A DNA stretch of 42,826 bases from Bacteroidota bacterium. Its GTDB lineage: Bacteria > Bacteroidota > Ignavibacteria > Kapaibacteriales > UBA961. Shown here one piece after another: positions 18,303-27,229 of the stretch (the stretch's first letter is position 1; every line of letters starts with the position of its first letter). The stretch lies in the NCBI GenBank assembly GCA_005788035.1, contig SXZI01000106.1, forward strand, positions 1 through 42,826, read 5' to 3'. The notes under the pieces were generated by a model. The model saw nothing but the letters and a program-made list of their open reading frames with translations, was not told where the DNA came from and did no database searches. Made by a program: the position numbers and the translations under genes.

Positions 18303-21143
18303 TTAATGTGCTTCTTCCCAATTATTGCCTATGCCGGTCTCAACCAATACAGGAACTTCACCCAATGGCATGGCAGATTCCATTTCCTCTTTCACCAATG
18401 CACGCAGATATTCCACTTCTTCCTTGATCGCATCAAACACAAGTTCATCATGAATCTGAAGAATCATGAGAGATTTCAATTGTTCTTTCTTCATTCTTGC
18501 GTGAACATTGATCATCGCAAGTTTCATCATGTCTGCAGCAGTACCCTGAATGGGCATATTGATTGCAGCTCTTTCAGCACCTTGCCTGATTGCTTGATTA
18601 TTGCTTTCCAATGAAGGGAAATATCTTCTTCGACCCAACAAGGTTTCCACATAACCTTGTTTTTTGGCTTTTTCTATCGTTTGATCTATATACAACTTAA
18701 TATTCGGGTAACGCAGAAAATACTGATCGATGATTTCCTTAGCTTCAGTTCTGGAAATACCCAATTGCTTGGCAAGGCCAAAACTACCCTGCCCATACAT
18801 GATGCCGAAATTCACTGTTTTTGCAATTCTTCTTTTGTCGGAATCCACTTCCTCCAATGATATTCCAAACAGTGCAGCCGCAGTTGCGGCATGGATGTCA
18901 TGACCATTGATGAAGGCATGGGTCAATGTTTTATCGCTGCATACATGAGCCATCACGCGAAGTTCAATCTGTGAATAATCGGCTGAAAGAAGGATATTTC
19001 CTGCCTTCGGAACAAAAGCTTTACGAATTTCTCTACCCAATGAGGTTCGAATGGGAATATTCTGAAGATTTGGTTCCGTAGAGGATAAGCGGCCTGTTCC
19101 TGCAATTGTCTGATTGTAAGTAGTATGAATTCTTCCTGTTGCTGCATTGACCATTTTAGGCAATGATTCCACATATGTTGATTGCAGCTTCTGTAATTGT
19201 CTATGTTCAAGAATATATCCAGCAATGGGGAATTCTTCAGATAATTCAGAAAGCACGGAAACATCCGTACTATATCCTGTTTTTGTTTTTTTGGGGGATG
19301 GAAGTGCTAAGCGATCAAACAATATTTCTCCAACTTGTTTTGGCGAATCAATATTGAATGCATCCGTACCGGCAGCTTCATATATTTTCTGTTTGAGTTT
19401 TGTTACTTCTTCACGAATGTGTACAGAAATCGAACTTAATGCTTGCAAATCTATTGAGACACCATTATACTCCATTTCAACAAGTACTTCGCTGAGTGGA
19501 AATTCAACGGTGTTTGCAAAGGTGAGTTGACCAGATTTTTCCAATTCTTTATGCAGACAATCTGCAAGTTCAAGAGTGATGTCGGCATCTTCAGCAGCAT
19601 ATTCCATCAATTTCATTGGCTCCACATCTCTCATGGATCCTTGTTTCTTTTCGCCAATCAAAGCGCTTATTGGAATGGGCTCATAATGAAGCCATGTCTT
19701 TGACAAAGCATCCATGCCATGTGGTGTATCAGGATTAAGAACATAACTGGCCAGCATTGGATCAAATGACAATGGATGAACGGTGATACCATAACGCTTC
19801 AAAATCAATGCATCAAATTTTCCATGCTGTGCAATTTTCTCAATCGCAGGATCTTCCAATAGTGGTTTCAATGCTTTTGCAACATCATGTGCATTCAATG
19901 ATGCAGCATGCGGGTGTGAGGAATCCGCTGATTCAGACGGGATATCAAACAGGGATTCACCAAATGATGCTTGAGCAATGTCAGAATCATTGGTGATGAT
20001 AAAGAAAGCTTTACCGGGTTTTGCGCTCAGAGCAAATCCAACAATTGAACAGTTCATTGTATCAAGCGAAGTGGTTTCCAAATCGAAACACAATTGCTTG
20101 GCTGCTTTCAATTCATGCATCATGAGCTTGAAAGACAATTCATCTGATATCAACTGATAATCATGTTCGCGATTCGTGACATTCGCGAATAGCGGATTTG
20201 CATCCACACGATCTACCGCATTGATTTGGCCGGATGTTCGCTCTGCCCATTTTCTCCGCAAAGTGTTGAATTGCAATAAGGAGAACAAAGCGTCAACTTC
20301 GCTAGGATTTGGCTGCATGGGAACGCATTCCTGCAGCGATAAAGGAAGGGGAACTTCCGTATGAATCGTAACCAGTTCTTTTGAAAGCATGGCTGAGTCC
20401 TTCCCTTCGATCAGCTTTTTCTTCACCGTTTCACGCTCTATCTCATCAATTGCTTTATAGAGATTTTCAACCGTACCATACTTTTCAATCAATGGCTGAG
20501 CTGTCTTTTCTCCTATGCCCTTTACACCGGGAATATTATCGGACGCATCACCTATCAAAGCCAAGAGATCAATGATCTGTTCAGGATAGACACCCATTTT
20601 GTCTTTTACTTGATCCCTGTGATATTCATCATAGGCATGTGCATCCTTTCCCGGGCGCAGGATGCAGATATTGTCATCAACCAACTGAAAATAATCTTTA
20701 TCCGAAGTGAGGCATCGAACCTCATATCCCAATGCACCTGCTTGCTTGGCCAAAGTGCCGATAATGTCATCGGCTTCAAATCCGGGTAATTCAAGAACCG
20801 GCACTCCAATATGCTTTAGAAAATCTTTGATGCGAGGCATTTGCGGTATCAGTTCTTCGGGAAACTCATCTCGATGCGCCTTATATCCATCATAGCGATC
20901 ATGACGAAATGTAGGTGCCGAAGTATCAAATGCAGCTGCAATGAAATCAGGTTTTTCGCGATCAAGCAATGAGGTGATCATGTTTGCAAATCCAAAGACG
21001 GCACCTGTCGGTTCGCCATTAGGAGCTTTGAAGCCACTTTTGGACATTGCATGATAGGCCCTGAAAACAAGGCCCATGGAGTCGATAAAGAGTGCTGTTG
21101 GCATGGGGGAAGAACAAGAATCGTGATGATCGACATCACTCAT
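18303..21143 (-). CDS. polA: DNA polymerase I
   Basis: About 946 residues from ATG 21143. ATG 21104 (MPTALFIDSMGLVFRAYHAM) aligns better with family N-termini, and TTG 21170 is unlikely. All three activities appear intact. The 5' nuclease domain (about 15-300) carries the FEADDIIGTLAKQA, LTSDKDYFQLV and GDASDNIPGVKGIGEKTA blocks. The 3'-5' proofreading domain (about 335-530) keeps FDLETTSLD, HGKFDALIL and the YAAEDAD motif. The polymerase domain has motif A ADYSQIELRV, motif B with RRIAKTVNFGIMYGQG, and motif C LQIHDELVFDA. Works in Okazaki-fragment processing and repair synthesis. It is divergent from an 8-oxoguanine glycosylase gene 55 bp away, a plausible base-excision-repair pairing. Confidence 0.97.
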   Translation of the reverse strand: MSDVDHHDSCSSPMPTALFIDSMGLVFRAYHAMSKSGFKAPNGEPTGAVFGFANMITSLLDREKPDFIAAAFDTSAPTFRHDRYDGYKAHRDEFPEELIPQMPRIKDFLKHIGVPVLELPGFEADDIIGTLAKQAGALGYEVRCLTSDKDYFQLVDDNICILRPGKDAHAYDEYHRDQVKDKMGVYPEQIIDLLALIGDASDNIPGVKGIGEKTAQPLIEKYGTVENLYKAIDEIERETVKKKLIEGKDSAMLSKELVTIHTEVPLPLSLQECVPMQPNPSEVDALFSLLQFNTLRRKWAERTSGQINAVDRVDANPLFANVTNREHDYQLISDELSFKLMMHELKAAKQLCFDLETTSLDTMNCSIVGFALSAKPGKAFFIITNDSDIAQASFGESLFDIPSESADSSHPHAASLNAHDVAKALKPLLEDPAIEKIAQHGKFDALILKRYGITVHPLSFDPMLASYVLNPDTPHGMDALSKTWLHYEPIPISALIGEKKQGSMRDVEPMKLMEYAAEDADITLELADCLHKELEKSGQLTFANTVEFPLSEVLVEMEYNGVSIDLQALSSISVHIREEVTKLKQKIYEAAGTDAFNIDSPKQVGEILFDRLALPSPKKTKTGYSTDVSVLSELSEEFPIAGYILEHRQLQKLQSTYVESLPKMVNAATGRIHTTYNQTIAGTGRLSSTEPNLQNIPIRTSLGREIRKAFVPKAGNILLSADYSQIELRVMAHVCSDKTLTHAFINGHDIHAATAAALFGISLEEVDSDKRRIAKTVNFGIMYGQGSFGLAKQLGISRTEAKEIIDQYFLRYPNIKLYIDQTIEKAKKQGYVETLLGRRRYFPSLESNNQAIRQGAERAAINMPIQGTAADMMKLAMINVHARMKKEQLKSLMILQIHDELVFDAIKEEVEYLRALVKEEMESAMPLGEVPVLVETGIGNNWEEAH

Positions 21144-21198
21144 GAAGAAATTCACAATATTCGCGTGCAAATTACAAAATCAATTCACGATTATATAA

Positions 21199-21840
21199 AT
21201 GATGGAAAAGAAACCAAGGGTATTTCCTGAGTTCTATGATTCCGCTTACCAAAACATGAAGGCGGACATCATTCAACGCTTGGAGGATTTCAGGTCAGTA
21301 CCTGAACATGATTGGTTTTATGAGGCCTGCTATTGCATCCTGACACCACAATCAAAAGCCGTCCATGCAGATTTGGTGGTTAAGCAGCTGATCAATATGA
21401 ACTTCGAATATAAAGATGCCGATATTTTGCCACTTCTTCGAAATCCACTGCATTATATTCGATTTCATAATCAGAAAACAAAGAATCTGCTTTCATTAAA
21501 AGAGCAATTCCCCTCAATTCGAGATCTGATCAAACAACATGCTCATGCACCATTGCAATTACGTGATGTTCTCACAGATCGGATACGCGGATTTGGCATG
21601 AAAGAATCGGCACATTTCATGCGAAATATCGGCATTTTCGGTCCGACCATATTAGATAGACATATCCTTAAGCACTTGCTTGCATGTGGAATTCGGTCTG
21701 CAAAAAAACCTCCTACTAACAGATCTTCATATATCAAGATCGAACACGCTTGGCTCCGCTATTGCAAACAGGTGAATATTCCTATGGTGGAAATGGACTT
21801 GTTATTCTGGGCTCTTGAAACAGGATTCATCTTGAAATGA
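21199..21840 (+). CDS. Ogg2-type N-glycosylase/DNA lyase (8-oxoguanine repair)
   Basis: A 213-residue helix-hairpin-helix glycosylase of the Ogg2 family, best known from archaea. It excises 8-oxoguanine and nicks the DNA by beta-elimination. DWFYEACYCILTPQSKA is the family N-terminal block. GFGMKESAHFMRN (about 132-144) contains the catalytic Lys, and the following TILDRHILKHL contains the catalytic Asp. Start is ATG 21199, with a second Met directly after. Divergent from polA across 55 bp, consistent with a repair role. It ends 65 bp before the histidine kinase gene on the same strand. Confidence 0.9.
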   Translation: MMEKKPRVFPEFYDSAYQNMKADIIQRLEDFRSVPEHDWFYEACYCILTPQSKAVHADLVVKQLINMNFEYKDADILPLLRNPLHYIRFHNQKTKNLLSLKEQFPSIRDLIKQHAHAPLQLRDVLTDRIRGFGMKESAHFMRNIGIFGPTILDRHILKHLLACGIRSAKKPPTNRSSYIKIEHAWLRYCKQVNIPMVEMDLLFWALETGFILK

Positions 21841-21905
21841 GATGCTAAGGAAAGAGCTCACGTCGAATTTTCATAGATTGCAGAGCCATTCACTGTACAT
21901 GACTC

Positions 21906-23498
21906 ATGAAAAGTATTTCTTTACGCTTTAGATTGGTTTTCTGGTATAGCGCAATCGTAACATTGACATTGCTTGTCTTTGGCATTGCTGCATATCTTAC
22001 CGTCTCCAAAGATTTGTATCAAAATCTTGATGCCTCATTGGAAAGGGTTGCCACTTCGCTTGATTTCATCATCAAAAAAAAACAAAAAGAAACTATGCAG
22101 CCATTGCGGCCTGCTACGCAGAGGAGAAAAAAATCCAGAAGAAATCAACAAGAAATCACCGATTCATTTGCTTTTTTCAGAAACTCAACAACTATCGCCG
22201 ATACCATGAGAATGTCTCGATCGGATTCATCCGAGATAGACGAAGACCCGGTTTGGTCTGCTGTATATGAACATATTCTCTTCAATCCTAAGAATTACTA
22301 TATTCAAATCGCCGATCTGAATGGCCAAATAGTATGGAGATCCGAAAATCTCGACACCAATTCCCTCCCTTTGCTCGATCAATCCGAAGCCACATCCGGC
22401 ATGTCGTTTATCTCAACAATAACAACATTCAAGAAACAACAGCAAAATCTTCGTTTATACAGAAAGAAGACTGCGAAAGCGTATATCACTGTCGGTTATT
22501 CACTTGAGGAGATTGATTCCACTCTGTATGAATTATTTAATGCCCTTTTGATTGGATTTCCAATTGTCTTATTTGTCTCAACTCTTGGTGGTTTCATCCT
22601 TGCTCGTATATCTCTTAAACCGATTGATGATTTATCACGCTCTGCAAGAGAGATTACAGCAAGCAATTTGAGCAATCGATTGCCTGAACCTAAAACGAAT
22701 GATGAAGTTGCTCGATTGACTCATACATTGAATGAAATGATTGCTCGTTTGGAGTACTCATTCAGTCAGATAAAGCAATTCACAGCGGATGTTTCTCATG
22801 AATTACGGACACCATTGGCTATACTCACCGGTGAATTGGAAGTTGCACTTCGAAGTGATAAATCTCCGGAAGAATATCAAACATTGCTCATCAGCGCTTT
22901 GGAAGAAGTTGGAAGACTTTCAAAGGTAGTGCGCACATTATTGGACCTATCAAGAGCCGAAACAGGGCAAGTCAGCATTGAACATGCAACCGTGAATCTA
23001 AGCTCAATGCTTGATGATCTTGCGGAAGATGCCATTATACTCGCAGAAGAACGTTCAATATCAGTTGGAAGCATGATTGAGCCGGGCATATTGATCGATG
23101 GTGATTCCGTGAGACTTCATCAGGCATTATTAAACATCGTTGACAATGCGATAAAATACACTCCAGGTGGCGGTGATATTCTCATGCGAATGGTTCGCGA
23201 AGGTGATCGCGCAATATTACGCGTCAGCGATACGGGAATTGGAATTTCAAAAGAACATCTACCTCATATTTTTGACAGATTTTATCGTGCTGATCAAGCA
23301 AGGTCTCAAGACATACAAGGTAATGGACTCGGGCTTTCAATTGTGAAATGGATCATTGAAGCTCATCAAGGAACAATAAGAGCCGAAAGTACTCCCGGGA
23401 AAGGAACAATGATCACTATTGTTCTGCCAATCCTTGATCAACCAAAACCCTATGCGGAACATCCACCCACTTTTTATGGAAGGAATCCATATTCATGA
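21906..23498 (+). CDS. Membrane sensor histidine kinase (HAMP-HisKA-HATPase)
   Basis: 530 residues. Two membrane helices (about 9-31 and 205-227) flank a periplasmic sensor region of about 175 residues with a strongly basic patch (QRRKKSRRNQQ), which I do not recognise. HAMP follows (about 228-280), then HisKA with phospho-acceptor H298 in FTADVSHELRTP. The ATPase domain has the N box (NIVDNAIKYTP), G1 (DTGIGIS), F box (FDRFYRAD) and G2 (GNGLGLSIVK). It is a classical OmpR-partner type kinase. No response regulator is adjacent in this window, so it is an orphan here. Its stop overlaps the start of the CrtC-like gene by ATGA. Confidence 0.95.
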   Translation: MKSISLRFRLVFWYSAIVTLTLLVFGIAAYLTVSKDLYQNLDASLERVATSLDFIIKKKQKETMQPLRPATQRRKKSRRNQQEITDSFAFFRNSTTIADTMRMSRSDSSEIDEDPVWSAVYEHILFNPKNYYIQIADLNGQIVWRSENLDTNSLPLLDQSEATSGMSFISTITTFKKQQQNLRLYRKKTAKAYITVGYSLEEIDSTLYELFNALLIGFPIVLFVSTLGGFILARISLKPIDDLSRSAREITASNLSNRLPEPKTNDEVARLTHTLNEMIARLEYSFSQIKQFTADVSHELRTPLAILTGELEVALRSDKSPEEYQTLLISALEEVGRLSKVVRTLLDLSRAETGQVSIEHATVNLSSMLDDLAEDAIILAEERSISVGSMIEPGILIDGDSVRLHQALLNIVDNAIKYTPGGGDILMRMVREGDRAILRVSDTGIGISKEHLPHIFDRFYRADQARSQDIQGNGLGLSIVKWIIEAHQGTIRAESTPGKGTMITIVLPILDQPKPYAEHPPTFYGRNPYS

Positions 23499-24517
23499 TG
23501 AAGATTCAATTGGGGATGCAAGGTGATATTCCCATGCGGACCAAGGCTCCCGGCACATATGAATGGTGGTATTTTGATGCAGTGGATGAAGCTCAAGAAC
23601 TTGCCGTGACCATCATACTCTTTGATGGCATGCCAATGTCTCCTTATTGGCTAGAAGCCCTGCCAAATGCAAATGCAGAAGAGTATCGTGGATATGCGAT
23701 TTCCGTCTATCACAAAAGAAAAAAAATCGCAGGATTTGTTCATCATACAAATGATAATCACATTCAATTTGAACATGGTACATTGAGCATACAGATGGGC
23801 AACGTCAGGATGGAGCGTTCACAAAACGGCGAATACACAATTGACATAGATACGTATTTTGATGATTGCGCGCAGTCTTTGAAAGCATCATTTACAAGCA
23901 AACCAATAATCATGCATAATACGAATGATGAAATTGGAGAGGGAAATCATTGCTGGAGATTGATAGCTCCTATGTGTAATTTCGAGGGTGAATTTTCATT
24001 GCGGCAATATCAGGACATTGTTGAAACAATCCAATTTTCAGGTCATGGATATCACGACTGCAATTCGGGTGATGATGCACTTAATGCCGACTATGATGAT
24101 TGGTATTGGGGAAGAATTCCGTTAAATGAACAACAAACACTGATATATTATCATTACCCAGCTTGTTCGAGGCATGATGTTTTCAGCATTGCATTCATTG
24201 CTGATAAACAATTCGGATTGAAGCAAGTACAATCCTGTTTCATTCATGAGAAAAACCCGACATTGACTTTATCACTCATGACCATAGCTCGGTCCATTGA
24301 AATACATGGCACAATTGATCAGAAGACCTTGCATTTTCGCATACAACAATCCGATGCTCTGGAAATCGGCCCATTCTATTATCGATACCTTATTACAGCT
24401 GAAGATGAACATCAAGTCCGCATACCATTTCATGGGATATCGGAATATTTCAATGCACATCGCTTACGCTCCCGCTTCGTGCAAATGTTGATCAAAACAC
24501 CAATGCAAAGCCTGTAA
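23495..24517 (+). CDS. CrtC/AttH-fold (carotenoid 1,2-hydratase-like) protein with altered signature motif
   Basis: A 340-residue soluble protein. Start ATG 23495 overlaps the kinase stop (ATGA); the ATG at 23498 is an alternative. The early TYEWWYFDA, the central GHGYHDCNSGDD, and the DDWYWGRIPL block match the CrtC/AttH lipocalin-like superfamily, to which carotenoid 1,2-hydratase belongs. Authentic CrtC proteins read GYHDHNWG. Here the second His and the Trp, reported as essential in Rubrivivax CrtC, are Cys and Ser. No other carotenoid gene is in the window. I therefore call the fold, not the hydratase activity. Coupling with the kinase suggests shared regulation or an envelope-related job, but this is inference. 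Confidence 0.75.
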   Translation: MMKIQLGMQGDIPMRTKAPGTYEWWYFDAVDEAQELAVTIILFDGMPMSPYWLEALPNANAEEYRGYAISVYHKRKKIAGFVHHTNDNHIQFEHGTLSIQMGNVRMERSQNGEYTIDIDTYFDDCAQSLKASFTSKPIIMHNTNDEIGEGNHCWRLIAPMCNFEGEFSLRQYQDIVETIQFSGHGYHDCNSGDDALNADYDDWYWGRIPLNEQQTLIYYHYPACSRHDVFSIAFIADKQFGLKQVQSCFIHEKNPTLTLSLMTIARSIEIHGTIDQKTLHFRIQQSDALEIGPFYYRYLITAEDEHQVRIPFHGISEYFNAHRLRSRFVQMLIKTPMQSL

Positions 24518-24554
24518 GCTATTCCCGTCCAAATGAGAACTCATAAAAAAAGCG

Positions 24555-24562
24555 TATTTTTG
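24555..24562 (+). promoter_or_regulatory. Possible -7 box upstream of alaS
   Basis: TATTTTTG fits the Bacteroidota TAnnTTTG -7 pattern and would place the start of transcription about 24 nt before the alaS ATG. No TTTG-like -33 element is visible at the right distance, so support is weak. Confidence 0.2.
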
Positions 24563-24591
24563 AGTCATTCTCAATTACTTGTTCATTTGTC

Positions 24592-27135
24592 ATGACTTCA
24601 CGCGAAATACGCTCATCATTTCTTGAATTCTTTGCCTCCAAAGGCCATACAATCGTACCAAGTGCACCGGTCATCCCTCATGGAGACCCTACATTGCTTT
24701 TTACGAATGCAGGTATGAATCAATTCAAAGATGTGTTTCTTGGTCAAGGAAAAAGAGAATTTACGCGTTGTGCTGATACTCAAAAATGTATTCGCGTTTC
24801 AGGGAAACATAATGACCTGGAAGAAGTGGGGTATGACACCTATCATCATACATTATTCGAAATGCTTGGTAATTGGAGTTTCGGGGACTATTACAAAAAA
24901 GAAGCGATTGCATTTGCTTGGGAGCTTCTCACGGATATCTGGAAATTACCAAAAGACCGTCTTCATGCAACAGTGTTTCGGACTGATGATGAAGCATACG
25001 AATTATGGAAAGCATATTTGCCCGAAACACAGATACATAGATGTGATGAGAAAGATAATTTTTGGGAAATGGGAGATACAGGTCCATGCGGGCCTTGTTC
25101 AGAAATACATTTCGACCGTACTCCGGATCGTTCGGGTGGACCACTCGTCAATACAGGCGTTCCGGAAGTGATCGAGATTTGGAATCTCGTGTTCATACAA
25201 TATAATCGTAAAAGCGATGGGTCATTGGAAGATCTGGCTCAAAAGCATGTAGACACAGGCATGGGGTTTGAGCGCATTTGCGCAGTGATGCAGAATGTTC
25301 ATTCAAATTATGACACCGACGTATTCACACCAATCATCAAAGCATTGGAGCAATTGAGCAAAAAGCAATACTTTGGAGATCTCGACAATAAAAATGGCAT
25401 TGCGATGCGAGTCATTGCCGATCATATCAGAACATTGGTATTCTCGATTGCCGATGGTGCAATGCCGGGTAATGAAGGGCGTGGCTATGTTCTTCGTCGC
25501 ATTCTTCGTCGTGCTTGCCGTTATGCCCGTAATCTTGGATTCCGTTCCCCGATGATGTATCAGTTGACCGATGTATTATCCAAAACCATGGGCGATGTAT
25601 TTCCCGAAGTTCCAAGCAATCTAGAGCATATAAAACGCGTAATCAAAGCCGAAGAAGAAAGCTTCCTTCAAACACTAGATCGTGGCTTAGAACGCTTTGA
25701 AGATATCCAATCGGCAATGAATAAAAATGATAGTACAGTAATCACCGGAGCAGACGCATTCTTATTATATGATTCATTCGGTTTCCCTGCCGATCTCACG
25801 GAATTACTCGCAAGAGAAAGAGGTCTTTCCGTTGATATGGAAGGATTCACCATATTAATGAATGAGCAAAGAACCAGATCAAGAAGTGCTCGAAAGAACA
25901 TAGTGCAAGAAGTTGCATCCATACAACATGATGTACACTCCACATTCAAAGGTTGGGAAAACTTGACGCTTGAAGCAAAAGTGGAATTTGCCGATCAGAC
26001 ATCCCTCATCACCGATAGTACACCGTTCTATGCAGAAATGGGCGGACAAGTTTCAGACACCGGTATCATTACCATAGACAATGTCAATTATCACGTAGAG
26101 GATGTTCGCAAGTCAGGATCAGCTTTCATCCATATACTTGATAAACCCGTTTCTGATGTCATTGGCAAAACAGTCCATCTCGCAGTGAATCACGATCGAC
26201 GCTGGGACATTCAAAAAAATCATTCCGCAACACATCTTTTGCATGAAGCACTCCGGAGGGTTCTTGGTACACATGTTCAGCAGTCAGGTTCATTTGTCGG
26301 TCCAGATGCTTTGCGATTCGATTTTTCCCATATCCAGAAAGTAAGCCAGGAAGAACTCGCTGATATTCAAGCAATCATCAATGAAAAAATTCGAGAGCGT
26401 ATTCCTGTTGTCACAAGAGAATTGTCTATAGAAGATGCAAGAAAAGTGCCCAATGTGAAAATGTTCTTTGGAGATAAATACGGAGATTCCGTTCGCGTCG
26501 TGACAATTGATGAATCGTTCTCCTCCGAATTTTGTGGCGGAACGCATGTTGTGAACACAGCAGATATTGGGTATGTGCATATCATCAGCGAAAGCTCAGT
26601 TGCTTCAGGAATTCGAAGAATTGAAGCAATCTCCTCATTTGGAATCGAACAGTATATTCGCAAACTCCAATCTGAATTGATAAACAAAGACAATGCAATC
26701 CAATCAGCAATGGATACTGTCCGCACTCTGGAAAAAGAACTTTCAGGATTGAAGGTTGGTGATTTATCCACCCAATTGGATTCAGTAATCAATAATGCCG
26801 TCACTATCCCGGAAACAACAATCCGCTTTGTCACACTTAGAGCAGATGGTTTATCAATGGACGAAGCAAAGCAATTGGGTGATTCACTCAGAAATGCCCT
26901 CAAACAACAAGGGTTGGGTCTTATAGCTTCTGTACAAGATGAAAAAATCTCACTTGTTTGCATTGCAACGGATGATATTGCAAAAGAAAGGTCTGCAGGT
27001 CAATTGGTAGGCATTATAGCAAAAAAACTGGGTGGTGGTGGTGGTGGAAAACCTCATATGGCAACTGCCGGTGCAAAGGATATCAAAGGGCTTGAAGCCC
27101 TCTTGAATGACCCCTTGTCGGTATTTCGTGTCTAA
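24592..27135 (+). CDS. alaS: Alanyl-tRNA synthetase
   Basis: 847 residues, slightly shorter than the usual 870-880. The class II catalytic core is clear: PTLLFTNAGMNQFKDVFLG, HTLFEMLGNWSFGDYYKKEA, GDTGPCGPCSEIHFD, and RGYVLRRILRRACRYARNLG. The editing domain has the zinc ligands HSATH (in NHSATHLLHEALRR) and EFCGGTHV, which clear Ser- and Gly-tRNA(Ala). The C-terminal DHHA1 domain (about 745-847) ends with a glycine run encoded by a GGT repeat (27032-27046) before KPHMATAGAKD. Start is ATG 24592, 74 bp after the CrtC-like gene. No T-box or other leader structure is evident in that gap. Confidence 0.97.
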   Translation: MTSREIRSSFLEFFASKGHTIVPSAPVIPHGDPTLLFTNAGMNQFKDVFLGQGKREFTRCADTQKCIRVSGKHNDLEEVGYDTYHHTLFEMLGNWSFGDYYKKEAIAFAWELLTDIWKLPKDRLHATVFRTDDEAYELWKAYLPETQIHRCDEKDNFWEMGDTGPCGPCSEIHFDRTPDRSGGPLVNTGVPEVIEIWNLVFIQYNRKSDGSLEDLAQKHVDTGMGFERICAVMQNVHSNYDTDVFTPIIKALEQLSKKQYFGDLDNKNGIAMRVIADHIRTLVFSIADGAMPGNEGRGYVLRRILRRACRYARNLGFRSPMMYQLTDVLSKTMGDVFPEVPSNLEHIKRVIKAEEESFLQTLDRGLERFEDIQSAMNKNDSTVITGADAFLLYDSFGFPADLTELLARERGLSVDMEGFTILMNEQRTRSRSARKNIVQEVASIQHDVHSTFKGWENLTLEAKVEFADQTSLITDSTPFYAEMGGQVSDTGIITIDNVNYHVEDVRKSGSAFIHILDKPVSDVIGKTVHLAVNHDRRWDIQKNHSATHLLHEALRRVLGTHVQQSGSFVGPDALRFDFSHIQKVSQEELADIQAIINEKIRERIPVVTRELSIEDARKVPNVKMFFGDKYGDSVRVVTIDESFSSEFCGGTHVVNTADIGYVHIISESSVASGIRRIEAISSFGIEQYIRKLQSELINKDNAIQSAMDTVRTLEKELSGLKVGDLSTQLDSVINNAVTIPETTIRFVTLRADGLSMDEAKQLGDSLRNALKQQGLGLIASVQDEKISLVCIATDDIAKERSAGQLVGIIAKKLGGGGGGKPHMATAGAKDIKGLEALLNDPLSVFRV

Positions 27136-27229
27136 GCGCTCTTTTGGGGGAACCTCTGTATAGCACTTTCGCCCTAAATCCGTAAATTGCACACTGTTAT
27201 ATCAACTATCTCCATTCATTGGATTATTC

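Noticed and set aside
23495-24517. Naming the gene crtC
   Set aside because: The hallmark His and Trp are missing and no carotenoid pathway gene is nearby, so only the fold is reported.
26367-26963. 198-residue minus-strand frame within alaS
   Set aside because: It is opposite a well-conserved synthetase gene, and its Ser/Thr/Ile-rich content is typical of a reverse shadow.
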